Positions 54,461 through 63,841 of a stretch of 64,000 nucleotides of DNA are shown here, piece by piece (within the stretch, counting starts at the first letter, position 1; each line of letters begins with the position of its first letter). The notes beneath the pieces are model-generated. The model did no database searches. It was given only the letters and a program-made list of their open reading frames with translations, and had not been told where the DNA came from. The position numbers and the translations under genes were made by a program. Source of the DNA: Deminuibacter sp966424055 (GTDB taxonomy: Bacteria; Bacteroidota; Bacteroidia; Chitinophagales; Chitinophagaceae); NCBI GenBank assembly GCA_966424055.1, contig CBJLMB010000018.1:1-64000 (forward strand). Reading direction: 5' to 3'.

Positions 54461-56392
54461 TTATGGATCTGATCTGAACGGCGAAGCCGGTAAGCCTTCT
54501 TTATTGTATAAATTAGGATCAACCGGGTTATCGGCCCAGCTGTACCGGATAAACTTCGGCTCTTTAATTTCATCGCTCCAGGCAATGATTTTATCGCCGG
54601 CAATTTTTGTTTTTGCCCATACAAATTTTTTATCCGCACCGGCAATGGCAAATGCCCTGGGTGCCTCACCATCATTGGTGATTAGTCCGCCGCCTGTATA
54701 ATCGAAAGAAAGTATCATCTTATCACCATCAATAACAGCTGTTGTAAAAACAGGGCCTGCATATACAACCGTATCCCCATAAGCTATTCTTTCAGCTGCC
54801 AGTGCCAGCCTGTCGCCGATTTCTTTTTTGCGGTCGGGATGAACATCATTCCATTCCCCGAGATCAATAGCAACAGCCATCGCGGTGTTGGATAATAACA
54901 GCGATTGGGCCTGTGCTTCTCTGAAAAGCGCCCAGCTGCTTTCACCGGGCAGGTAATTATAACCCATAAAACCGGGTAGCTGCACAAACAAGAACGGGAT
55001 ATCGCCTTCCTGCCAGCGATGGCGCCAGTCAGTGATCATAGAAGGCTGCAGCCTGGCGTATTCATCTGCCCTGCTGGTATTGCTTTCTCCCTGGTACCAG
55101 GCAAAACCTTTAATGCCGTATCCAATAACCGGGTGGAGCATGGCATTGTACAATGCTGCCGGCTGATTCTGCAAAGCAATGCCCGGCCTTACAGTGCCGA
55201 TGCCAGGCGCATTTACATATCCTACTTTGTATTGCCAGTAGCCGGTGAGGTCAACCGTATCATTGCCTGCCACAATTTTATACGGTTTATCAGGAACAAA
55301 GCCGCCTTTACCGGCATAATTGATAACACGTATCACGAACAGGTTTTTGCCGGGCTTTAATACACCTGCTTCAACGCCGTATCTTCGCTGGGGATACAGG
55401 TAAGTGGTATTACCGGCTTTTTTCCCGTTAATATACAGTTCGTCCGCATCAACTATACGCCCCAGCAATACACGGGCAGATTTGTTTGCCATTGATGCAG
55501 GAATCGTGATCTCCCTGCGATACCAAACAGCTCCATGCACATTAAGCACACCTTGGTCTTCCCAGTAACCGGGAATAGCCATTGCATGCCATCCTTTGGG
55601 AACATAAGCGGTATCAAACCATTTTTCAGTCATCCCTTTGTCTTTCGGCTGTGGCAGAGCGCGCATGTCCTGTGCGGCCCTCCGGTTTTCGCCATTCACA
55701 TAAGCTGTGTCCTTGTTCTTTTGTACCGTTGCCAGCAGGACAGGGAAGGCCTTCAGGCTTTCCTCGCTCATCATTGATTCAATAGGAATGCCACCCCAGC
55801 TTGCATTGATGATGCCAACCGGTACATGGTATTTTTGGTATAACGCTTTTGCAAAAAAATAAGCTACTGCAGAAAACTCGCGCACAGCTGAAGGGTTTGC
55901 CCAGTTCCAGGAACCACCGGGTAAATCATCTTTGGTCCCGGTTAAACTGGTTATGTTGGGAATTTTAAACTGCCTTATTTCAGGATAGTTTGCACCGGCT
56001 ATTGCTGCAGCATAAACAATATCATGCAATTTCAGCTGATGTTCCATATTAGACTGTCCTGCGCACAGCCATACTTCGCCAACCAGTATATCATGCAGCA
56101 GTATCTTGTTTTTACCGGATATTTCCAGGGTGTAAGGGCCTCCTGCATTTTGCGGTGGCAGTTGTACTGCCCATTTGCCATCATTACTGGTTTTTGCCGT
56201 ACGGGTACTTTGCCTGAATTTAACCGTGACTTTTTCTCCTTTTGAAGCCCATCCCCAAAGGTTCAGGGGAATACCTCTTTGCAAAACCATACTATCCCTG
56301 ATGATGCGGGGAAGCACTACCTGTGCCTGCATGGTTACCGGGAACGCAATACCTGTCGCGATGATCAATGACCCTAGTTTCATTCGATTCAT
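54461..56392 (-). CDS. SGNH acetylesterase (sialate O-acetylesterase-like, CE20-type)
   Basis: A 643-aa secreted esterase. The signal peptide ends TMQAQ. The SGNH core has the nucleophile Ser114 in CAGQSNME, then an inserted jelly-roll domain of about 120 residues (WYRREITIPASMANKS, ELYINGKKAGNTTY), FAWYQGESN and the catalytic NDVHPD. This architecture is the sialate O-acetylesterase-like group, including CE20 xylan acetylesterases. Its start overlaps the MFS-GH43 stop as ATGA, so it is translationally coupled. In a xylan operon it most plausibly removes acetyl groups from xylan; sialate as a substrate is unlikely here. Confidence 0.9.
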   Translation of the reverse strand: MNRMKLGSLIIATGIAFPVTMQAQVVLPRIIRDSMVLQRGIPLNLWGWASKGEKVTVKFRQSTRTAKTSNDGKWAVQLPPQNAGGPYTLEISGKNKILLHDILVGEVWLCAGQSNMEHQLKLHDIVYAAAIAGANYPEIRQFKIPNITSLTGTKDDLPGGSWNWANPSAVREFSAVAYFFAKALYQKYHVPVGIINASWGGIPIESMMSEESLKAFPVLLATVQKNKDTAYVNGENRRAAQDMRALPQPKDKGMTEKWFDTAYVPKGWHAMAIPGYWEDQGVLNVHGAVWYRREITIPASMANKSARVLLGRIVDADELYINGKKAGNTTYLYPQRRYGVEAGVLKPGKNLFVIRVINYAGKGGFVPDKPYKIVAGNDTVDLTGYWQYKVGYVNAPGIGTVRPGIALQNQPAALYNAMLHPVIGYGIKGFAWYQGESNTSRADEYARLQPSMITDWRHRWQEGDIPFLFVQLPGFMGYNYLPGESSWALFREAQAQSLLLSNTAMAVAIDLGEWNDVHPDRKKEIGDRLALAAERIAYGDTVVYAGPVFTTAVIDGDKMILSFDYTGGGLITNDGEAPRAFAIAGADKKFVWAKTKIAGDKIIAWSDEIKEPKFIRYSWADNPVDPNLYNKEGLPASPFRSDP

Positions 56393-58839
56393 TTTTCGTA
56401 AGGATAAATTTCCACGATACTGCCATCTGGCCGGTATTTTAATTCTGTCATTTTCACTGAACGCAGGTGTGTTACGCCGCCCGACAGGACTGCATCATGG
56501 TAAAATAAATACCATTTTCCCTGGAATTCCATAATAGAATGATGATTGGTCCAGCCGACAACAGGATGAAGTATTATTCCTTTATAGGTAAAAGGCCCAT
56601 ATGGATTATCACCTATGGCATAGCAGATAAAATGCGTATCACCGGTGGAATATGAAAAATGATATTTGCCATTGTATTTATGCATCCAGGAGGCTTCAAA
56701 AAAACGACGGTTATTATCTCCCTGCAAAAGCGGATGACCGTTTTCATCCAGGATAACCACATCTTTTGGGGATTCATCAAATTCAAAAAGATCATCGGTC
56801 AGTCTTGCCACCTTTGCACACAATGCCGGTTCATGAGCTTCGGGCAGGTGAACCAGCGGGCCATCTCCTTCACTGTTAAATGTACCCGAGCGCCAGCGCT
56901 GTAACTGGCCTCCCCATATACCACCAAAATACAGGTATGTTTTGCCATCGTCATCAGTGAACACAGCAGGGTCTATAGAGTAACTGCCTTTTATGGCTTC
57001 GGCTCTTGCTTTGAACGGCCCGGCGGGTGATGCACTTACAGCAACGCCGATCTGGAAAACCCCGTCTGCACGTTTTGCAGGGAAGAACAAATAGTACTGC
57101 CCGTTTTTAAAAGCTGCATCGGGTGCCCACAGCTGCTTTTCGGCCCATGGCACATCTTTTACGTGCAGGGCAACACCATGGTCTTGTACAGTGGTGCCAG
57201 GGCTGCTCATGGACAGTACATGATAATCTTCCATTGAAAACTGGCTGCCCAGGTCATCAAATGGGATGTTATTTTCTATGTCATGAGAGGGATAAATATA
57301 AATTTGCCCGTTGAACAGGTGTGCAGAAGGGTCTGCTGTATAAATATGTTCCACCAAAGGTTCGGCGATCGCTGCTCTTTTCAGCTTCAGGTCTGCTTCG
57401 ATTTTTTCTTCCATTTGTTTATTTATTGAATAAAAGAATAACAGGCATGCTCCTATTAAAAAGGGGATAGCAGGGTATATGCTCACCAGCAACCTGGTGC
57501 CTTGTATGGCACCGGCTGTTTGTACAGGATTGCCGGGGATATAGTTGTACAGGGCAAGTATCCAGGTAAGTAATGCGCTGCCTACGCTCAATCCTACTTT
57601 GAGCCCAACCATCATGGCTGAAAAAATAATAGCAGTGGCCCTGCGGTTGTTTTTCCATTCGCTGTAATCAGCCACATCGGCGATCATGGCCCATAGTAAA
57701 GGGATGGTGATACCATAAAAAAAGCCATGCAAAACCTGTGAAATAAATATCCATTGCACGGCTGTGGGAGGATAAAAAAAGAAAGCGAGTATAAACACTG
57801 TTGAAATAAATAAGGCGATGCCAAATACATCGCGTTTACCAAAGCGGTCTGCCAGCCGTTTAGAAACACCGATACCCACGATCATGAAAATGATGCCGCC
57901 TGCATTAAACAAGCCAAAGCCTGCAGCAACCGGGTCTTGATCAAATACATTAAGGCCCATACCTGAGAGGTGGTGGATAAACGGGCTTACCAACCGGGTG
58001 AGACTTTCTTTGTCAACATAGTTTTTAAAATAAAAAACATAGGCACCCCCTTTCAGGGAAAGTGTGATAAATACCAGGGTGGTGAGCAGCAGCATGATCA
58101 CCCAGGGCTTGTTCCTGCTTAAATCGTTTAAGTCTTCCCTGATACTCGATTTTTGTTCGGGTTTAGGAATAATGCGTTCTTTTGTTGTAAAAAAAGTGAT
58201 CAGCAACATCACTGTGCCGGTTACAGCAAGCCATGTCATCACTTTTTCAATTCCCGCCGCCTTATTGCCGCCGCCGGCTGTTTCAATGATAGCCAGCATA
58301 AAAACCTGTACAAAGAACTGCGCCAGCATTACGGCTACAAAACGATAAGACGATAAACTGTTCCGTTCTTTTCTATCACCGGTGATCACGCCGCTGAGTG
58401 CAGCATAGGGAAGATTATTGGCAGCATACAACAACAGCAGCAGGCTGTAGGTGGCTACGGCATACACCACTTTCCCTTTATAAGAAAAACCGGGCGTGCT
58501 GAATGCCAGTAAGGCAACCGCACCCAGTGGAACAGCGGTAAACAATATCCAGGGCCTGAATTTTCCCCAGCGCGAATTTGTTCTGTCGGCAAGCGCACCG
58601 ATGATGGGGTTGAACCCAAATGCGGCCACTAAGCCCACTATGAGTATAATAACAGACGAATGAGCCGGGTTTAAACCATAAATATCTGTATAAAAATAAG
58701 CGAGATAAGTCATCAGTGTCTGGAACACCAGGTTAGCGGCCAGGTCGCCCAGGCTGTAACCGATCTTTTCCATAACAGATAGCCGGGAGCTACCTGTACC
58801 GGCTTTAACAGAAACGGGAGTGGATGCAGGATTACGCAT
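56389..58839 (-). CDS. GPH-family sugar symporter fused to GH43 beta-xylosidase
   Basis: An 816-aa fusion. Residues 1-475 are a 12-helix glycoside-pentoside-hexuronide cation symporter of the XynP/MelB type (GALADRTNSRWGKFRPWILF, WAMIADVADYSEWK). A charged linker (about 476-495) leads to a five-bladed GH43 domain with Asp503 in YTADPSAHLF, Asp623 in YSIDPAVFTDD and acid Glu715 in RRFFEASWMH. GPH C termini lie in the cytoplasm, so xylo-oligosaccharides would be cut as they enter. The reading frame is continuous with no stop or frameshift at the junction. It sits between GH10 and the acetylesterase in one operon. Confidence 0.92.
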   Translation of the reverse strand: MRNPASTPVSVKAGTGSSRLSVMEKIGYSLGDLAANLVFQTLMTYLAYFYTDIYGLNPAHSSVIILIVGLVAAFGFNPIIGALADRTNSRWGKFRPWILFTAVPLGAVALLAFSTPGFSYKGKVVYAVATYSLLLLLYAANNLPYAALSGVITGDRKERNSLSSYRFVAVMLAQFFVQVFMLAIIETAGGGNKAAGIEKVMTWLAVTGTVMLLITFFTTKERIIPKPEQKSSIREDLNDLSRNKPWVIMLLLTTLVFITLSLKGGAYVFYFKNYVDKESLTRLVSPFIHHLSGMGLNVFDQDPVAAGFGLFNAGGIIFMIVGIGVSKRLADRFGKRDVFGIALFISTVFILAFFFYPPTAVQWIFISQVLHGFFYGITIPLLWAMIADVADYSEWKNNRRATAIIFSAMMVGLKVGLSVGSALLTWILALYNYIPGNPVQTAGAIQGTRLLVSIYPAIPFLIGACLLFFYSINKQMEEKIEADLKLKRAAIAEPLVEHIYTADPSAHLFNGQIYIYPSHDIENNIPFDDLGSQFSMEDYHVLSMSSPGTTVQDHGVALHVKDVPWAEKQLWAPDAAFKNGQYYLFFPAKRADGVFQIGVAVSASPAGPFKARAEAIKGSYSIDPAVFTDDDGKTYLYFGGIWGGQLQRWRSGTFNSEGDGPLVHLPEAHEPALCAKVARLTDDLFEFDESPKDVVILDENGHPLLQGDNNRRFFEASWMHKYNGKYHFSYSTGDTHFICYAIGDNPYGPFTYKGIILHPVVGWTNHHSIMEFQGKWYLFYHDAVLSGGVTHLRSVKMTELKYRPDGSIVEIYPYEK

Positions 58840-58856
58840 ATTGTTTTTTGTTCTTG

Positions 58857-60002
58857 TTAAGGATGATTGGGATTATTCACTGGATCCGCCGTGGCGATCA
58901 CACTGTAGAATGCAGCTTTGGGTTGATAATGCCTGTTGAACAACAGGGGATAATTGGTGCGGCCATGGATGGGCCAGTCATTCAGCCAGGATTGCCCGTC
59001 GTCCACTCCCCAGCAGGTGACCCGGCTGATGCTTTTTTTGTACTTAAGAAAAAGGCTGAACAAAGCGCCATACGACCTGGCCTGCAGTTGCGCAACCGAA
59101 TCCGGCAATCCGCCGGTATATGGATTCATCTGGCTATTACCGGTTGCTTTTTTATTAACGTCGGCTGTGGCGGTATCCCATGGGCTGGGCAATACACTTA
59201 TATCCAGTTCGGTGAACATGACTTCTATCCCCAGCGCAGCAAACTGCCGGATGCTTTCTTCAATCTCTTTCAATGGCAGTTTACCAGCTTTCCAGTGCCC
59301 CTGTATGCCAACGCCATCAATACGCACACCGGCAGCCTGTATTTTTTTGATCAGGGCGATGGCGCCTGCTCTTTTCAGGGGTTGCTCAATATTATAATCG
59401 TTGTAATAAAGTTTGGTATGTGGTGCGGCTTTCTGGGCGAGGCGGAATGCTTCAACAATATAGTCTTCACCAAGCTTTTGAAGAAAAATGGAATTACGCA
59501 GCGAGCCATCTTCATTCAATGCTTCATTTACAACATCCCAGGAATACACTTTTCCATCATAGCGGCCGGCAACAGTTTTGATATGACCGGAAAAATACCG
59601 GCGAACCGAATCGGGATCATTTATGCCCTGCATAAACGAAGGCAGCTGGCTGTGCCAGATAAGTGTGTGTGCATTGATCCTGATACCATGCTTCTGCGCG
59701 TAGGCAACCAGTTTATCGGCCAGGGTGTAGTTATAAGTATCCCATCCCGGGTGGATGATCGCTGCTTTCATAATATTTTCAGGCGTAACAGCGTTGAACT
59801 GCTGAACAATCAGGCTGTCTGCCGATGCATCAGATTGCTCTATCTGACCTGCGCTCATAGCAGTGCCGATCATAAAATCGGTTTTAAAAACTTCTTTCAA
59901 TGCGGGCAATGGATGGTTTTGTGCATCTGCTTCCTGCAGGCAACAACCGGCGGCCAGTAAAGCGATAAAGGCAGCCCGTTTGGTACTGTTTTTCTTATAC
60001 AA
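58857..60002 (-). CDS. GH10 endo-1,4-beta-xylanase
   Basis: A 381-aa secreted endoxylanase. The signal peptide contains CCLQEADAQ and may be a lipoprotein-type signal. The GH10 barrel has INAHTLIWHSQLP, the acid/base Glu160 in SWDVVNEAL and the nucleophile Glu265 in VMFTELDISV, plus WGVDDGQSW near the end. It cuts the xylan backbone to short oligosaccharides for the symporter fusion. It lies 3 bp after GH115 and 17 bp before the fusion gene. No carbohydrate-binding module is present. Confidence 0.96.
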   Translation of the reverse strand: MYKKNSTKRAAFIALLAAGCCLQEADAQNHPLPALKEVFKTDFMIGTAMSAGQIEQSDASADSLIVQQFNAVTPENIMKAAIIHPGWDTYNYTLADKLVAYAQKHGIRINAHTLIWHSQLPSFMQGINDPDSVRRYFSGHIKTVAGRYDGKVYSWDVVNEALNEDGSLRNSIFLQKLGEDYIVEAFRLAQKAAPHTKLYYNDYNIEQPLKRAGAIALIKKIQAAGVRIDGVGIQGHWKAGKLPLKEIEESIRQFAALGIEVMFTELDISVLPSPWDTATADVNKKATGNSQMNPYTGGLPDSVAQLQARSYGALFSLFLKYKKSISRVTCWGVDDGQSWLNDWPIHGRTNYPLLFNRHYQPKAAFYSVIATADPVNNPNHP

Positions 60003-60005
60003 GGT

Positions 60006-62597
60006 TTAATCGTTTAGCGGTTTGAAAAGGGTTTCCTGCGGGCCGAGATAGCTGGGCTTTAACCCGCCAAAATCGGCAATGATCTTTTGCAGGACGACAG
60101 CAGGTGTCACCATGAAATACCTGATCGTATGCTTTCCCGGGATGGCAATATGATGATTGGTCGTTTTTACAATTACATTATTGGCCACCCACTGGCTCCA
60201 TTGAGCAGGGTTGTGATCGTCTTTGTTTATGGAAACGATTACCGGTTTTTCATCATCCACCGAGATGGCATATTGCAGGCCTTCGCTGGTATGTTGAAAA
60301 TTAAGTGTAGGAGAAAAATAGCTGTTCAGTTTAAACAGTCCGGTATCATAAGTGTAAATGGTGTATTCAAGGCTGGGAGCACCATTGTCCGGTACCTGGG
60401 GCAATGCGGTTACAGGAAGAACAGTGATGCCATCGCCATCTCTTCCGATACCTGGAATTATTTTCCATCCGGCTTTTGATGTCTCTTTTTTACGGGTATA
60501 ATGGGCGGCTTCAATAGAAATGTACCCGTTTAATTCATAGAATAAAGCCGTGTCTTTTTTCACCAGGTCCGGTGGTGGCAGGGCTTGCCGGTGATTGGTG
60601 CCGGCAGCGGGCTCATCCTTTACAACAGTTGAAGCCGTTACATAAGCCAGTTCTGGTAGTTTTTGTTGTAAAGGTTGCTGCCAGTAGGTATAACCGATAT
60701 GTGTCTGATCCATCATATGGTTCCATTTACCGCCGTTTAGCTGGTTGTATTGGGCGCTGATCAGGGAATCATGTATATAAAACTGTTTTGCCTGGTTTGC
60801 ATAGTTATTGGCAAGCGGGTTATTGTTCTTTGCCAGCAGGTTGTTCTTTGCAACAGCAGTGTACAGGTTCTGCAGGTTGGTAAATGCTTTCACCGGGTGC
60901 AGCACCAGCTGGAAATAGGCATCTTTATATGCATCCCGCAAGCGGTTGTATATTTTTTCTGCAGTGGAAAGCAGCGCATTCCAGTCTTTTGTCACCCTTT
61001 CTGCTTCATTATAATACACAATACTGAAAGTGCCGGCATCCAGCAGTTCCGGTTTTCTCCTGGATGCATACTGTGCATATTTCTGCAGGATGCCGGCGAT
61101 ATCAGCCGCTAATGCAGGCCCAAACTGTGCGGCAGCCCAGCGGGTATAGTATGCATGCAGGTTGTCTGCATTCCATTCATCCGGGTTCCAGGCATAATCC
61201 AGGAAAAAAGAGATGGGCAGTTCCATTGGTTTCAGGTCGCCGACATTTACGATCCAGATGTTCTTCACACCATATTCATTTGCCAGGTGCATCTGCTCCC
61301 AAATCCGTGCAATATTGTTGGTGTTTATCCATTTGTAGTTGCGGGGATCTCCCACATAATCGAAATGATAATAAATACCATACCCGCCTTTTCTTGGTTT
61401 GTCTGCAAGTTTTGGCAGCCGCCGGATATTGCCCCAGTTATCATCACACAACAGCAGGGTTATATCATCCGGCACACGCATGCCCTTGTCATAATAATCC
61501 TGTACTTCTTTATACAGTGCCCATAACTGCGGTGTGCTGGCTGCTGGCTTATGTGTGGTCTCTTCAATGATCTTACGTTGGTCTGCAACGATTTTTTCCA
61601 GCAGCTGAATAGCTGTTCCTTCCGTCATCGGGAGATCGCCGTCTCCGCGCATGCCAATGGTTACAATGCTTTCATGATTACCCATATGCATGATGCCTTT
61701 GCGCCAGAAATCTGTCAGCACGGTTTTATTGCTGTCATAATTCCAGGGGCCTTTGCCATAGCGTTTCCATTCCTGTTGCGCCCTGAGCATCGGTTCATGA
61801 TGCGATGTACCCATTACAATGCCCCATTTATCGGCCATAACAGGGTTAAGGGAATCGTCATCATTAAATGCATTGCCCCACATGGCGGGCCAGAGATAAT
61901 TCGCTTTTAAACGAAGCAGCAGTTCGAACATGTGCTCATACATCCGGTGATTCACGCCGCCGAATTTTTCTTTTGTCCAGCCGGAGAATGCAGGCGCTTC
62001 ATCATTGATAAATATACCGCGGTATTTTACTTTAGGGCCATCATACCGGTAAATACCGTTTTTAAAATAGAGGGCTGTTTTCTTTTCTGCAGGTACATCA
62101 GCCCACCAGTACCAGGGTGATACACCTATTTGCCTGGACAGTTCCAATGTGCCGTAGGCTGCGCCCCGTTTATCCGCTCCGGTAATAACAAGTGCCTGGT
62201 AATTGCCGGCAGTACTGATATGAATGGTTTGTAAACTGAAGGCTTCCCATTTATTTTGTATACTCTTTGTATCCAGTTGTTTTGCTTCTGCGAGCCTGCC
62301 AAGGGTAGGGGATCCGGTGATGGTACCGATAAGGATCATATTGTTGATATCCGGCGACAAAGCCGAAACGATCAAAGGCTTTATTCCTGTAACCTGTTCT
62401 ATATCCTGCTGTAAAAGTGCAGCGGCTTTGTGCACCAGCCAGTCATCTGTTGGGTCAACATAAATGGATGCAGCCCGGCCATTGTTCACAATGGGAAAGG
62501 TGCCAGGACCGTTATTTTGTGCAATAAAAGACTGTGCCCCGGCGCTAAACACATTCAGGAACATCCATCCTGCCAGGAAAAGAATAAGTTGTTTCAT
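60006..62597 (-). CDS. GH115 xylan alpha-glucuronidase
   Basis: An 863-aa exported enzyme that removes (4-O-methyl)-glucuronic acid from internal xylose residues. The signal peptide ends FSAGAQS. Family signatures include YRGIFINDEAPAFSGWTKEK, KANYLWPAMWGNAFNDDD, VMGTSHHEPMLRAQQEW and LLCDDNWGNIRRLP. The C-terminal domain is the GH115 beta module. It is the second gene of the operon, 18 bp after the SDR gene and 3 bp before GH10, linking side-chain removal to backbone cutting. Confidence 0.95.
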   Translation of the reverse strand: MKQLILFLAGWMFLNVFSAGAQSFIAQNNGPGTFPIVNNGRAASIYVDPTDDWLVHKAAALLQQDIEQVTGIKPLIVSALSPDINNMILIGTITGSPTLGRLAEAKQLDTKSIQNKWEAFSLQTIHISTAGNYQALVITGADKRGAAYGTLELSRQIGVSPWYWWADVPAEKKTALYFKNGIYRYDGPKVKYRGIFINDEAPAFSGWTKEKFGGVNHRMYEHMFELLLRLKANYLWPAMWGNAFNDDDSLNPVMADKWGIVMGTSHHEPMLRAQQEWKRYGKGPWNYDSNKTVLTDFWRKGIMHMGNHESIVTIGMRGDGDLPMTEGTAIQLLEKIVADQRKIIEETTHKPAASTPQLWALYKEVQDYYDKGMRVPDDITLLLCDDNWGNIRRLPKLADKPRKGGYGIYYHFDYVGDPRNYKWINTNNIARIWEQMHLANEYGVKNIWIVNVGDLKPMELPISFFLDYAWNPDEWNADNLHAYYTRWAAAQFGPALAADIAGILQKYAQYASRRKPELLDAGTFSIVYYNEAERVTKDWNALLSTAEKIYNRLRDAYKDAYFQLVLHPVKAFTNLQNLYTAVAKNNLLAKNNNPLANNYANQAKQFYIHDSLISAQYNQLNGGKWNHMMDQTHIGYTYWQQPLQQKLPELAYVTASTVVKDEPAAGTNHRQALPPPDLVKKDTALFYELNGYISIEAAHYTRKKETSKAGWKIIPGIGRDGDGITVLPVTALPQVPDNGAPSLEYTIYTYDTGLFKLNSYFSPTLNFQHTSEGLQYAISVDDEKPVIVSINKDDHNPAQWSQWVANNVIVKTTNHHIAIPGKHTIRYFMVTPAVVLQKIIADFGGLKPSYLGPQETLFKPLND

Positions 62598-62615
62598 ATA
62601 GCAAGCGTTAAAAAA

Positions 62616-63356
62616 TCAGAAACCGATGGAATTGCCACCGTCAACCGGGAGCACTACTCCTGTTATATATTTTGCCGCATCAGAAGCAAGGAACAACGTG
62701 GTTTCACCGATATCAGCCGGCTGACCCAGGTAACCGGCAGGTGTTCTCGATAAAACCTTCTGCATTCTTTCCGGGTCACTGTTCAGTGCTGCAGCGCTCA
62801 TCTCTGTCGCAATAAATCCCGGTGCAATACAATTGATGCGGATACCCCGGGGTGAGAGCTCTACAGCCATCGCCCTCGTCATGCCTTCTATTGCCGATTT
62901 AGCGGCTGTATAGGCGATTACCTTGGGTATACCATACTGTGCCGCCATTGAGCTGATGTTGATGATACTGCCCTTTATTTCGTTCGCCAGCATATGTTTA
63001 ACTATTTCCCTTGATAATACAAATACACTGGTAACATTGGTGGACAGCAGATGCTCAAATTCATCAATGGTGACATCTGTGAAATTTTTTTTCAGGTTGA
63101 CACCGGCATTGTTTACCAGGATGTCTATTTTGCCAAATTGCTGAAACAGTTGATCTGTAAGTGAAGGAATAGCCCTGGTTTCATTCAGATCGAAACGTAC
63201 CGCCTCGCACAAACTGCCCAGGCGCTGTTGTGCGGCTGCCAGTTTTTTTTCATCCCGGCCAATGATGATTGTGCGGATCCCATTTTGTATAAATTTTTCA
63301 GTAATGGCCAGTCCGATCCCGGAAGCGCCGCCTGTTACCAGGGCAATTTTTTCCAT
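62616..63356 (-). CDS. SDR family oxidoreductase
   Basis: A 246-aa classical short-chain dehydrogenase. The Rossmann cofactor motif is TGGASGIG (8-15) and the catalytic residues are a Ser in INISSMA (about 135), Tyr149 and Lys153 in AYTAAKS; NNAG is at 82-85. It is cytoplasmic and first in the xylan operon. Likely substrates are uronate- or pentose-derived sugars released by GH115 and GH43, for example a ketogluconate reductase. The exact reaction cannot be read. Confidence 0.9.
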   Translation of the reverse strand: MEKIALVTGGASGIGLAITEKFIQNGIRTIIIGRDEKKLAAAQQRLGSLCEAVRFDLNETRAIPSLTDQLFQQFGKIDILVNNAGVNLKKNFTDVTIDEFEHLLSTNVTSVFVLSREIVKHMLANEIKGSIINISSMAAQYGIPKVIAYTAAKSAIEGMTRAMAVELSPRGIRINCIAPGFIATEMSAAALNSDPERMQKVLSRTPAGYLGQPADIGETTLFLASDAAKYITGVVLPVDGGNSIGF

Positions 63357-63841
63357 GCTGTCAGGTTTTATTTTTTAGTTTTTAAAATACACTGATGGTT
63401 ATTCAGTATCAATCAATTATTGCATTATCCCGCCTCTGCGGTTAAACCACCCGGTAAAACTAAAAAAATTTAAAACGGTTACATTTTTAAAAATACTTAT
63501 TATATTTGAATTGTTAGATTGACATTTATTTAAACAGGTGTCAGTTTTACAACGGTTGCTTCTTGTTGTATGAGATAAAAATTTCGCTGATAAATCGCTG
63601 TAATTACCTGTATTTATTAGAAAAATACTTGGTAAAGAGATATTGCTTGCCACGGTCCATTCCAGCTTTTTTTACCTCTCCGTTAATTAACCGGCTGCAA
63701 GCCGCTTCCGTTCCCTTCTTTTTTCGATGTGTAAATATACCAGGAAACTGGTTTTTATTTAATTATTTTATGCAATCGGATGCAAAACAATTCCGGTAAC
63801 AATTTATTATCCGGGAATACTATTCATTTATTTGATAATAA
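63357..63841. other. 485-bp upstream region of the xylan operon
   Basis: It is AT-rich and carries no gene. No CAAAnnTA (minus-strand TAnnTTTG) box was found in the first 200 bp upstream of the SDR start, so the operon promoter is unlocated. A plus-strand TATATTTG box lies at 63501-63508 and points toward the SusD remnant. Confidence 0.4.

Noticed and set aside
54461..56392. Sialic-acid catabolism gene
   Set aside because: The name is from the family; no sialidase, NanA or NanE gene is near and the operon is clearly xylan-directed.
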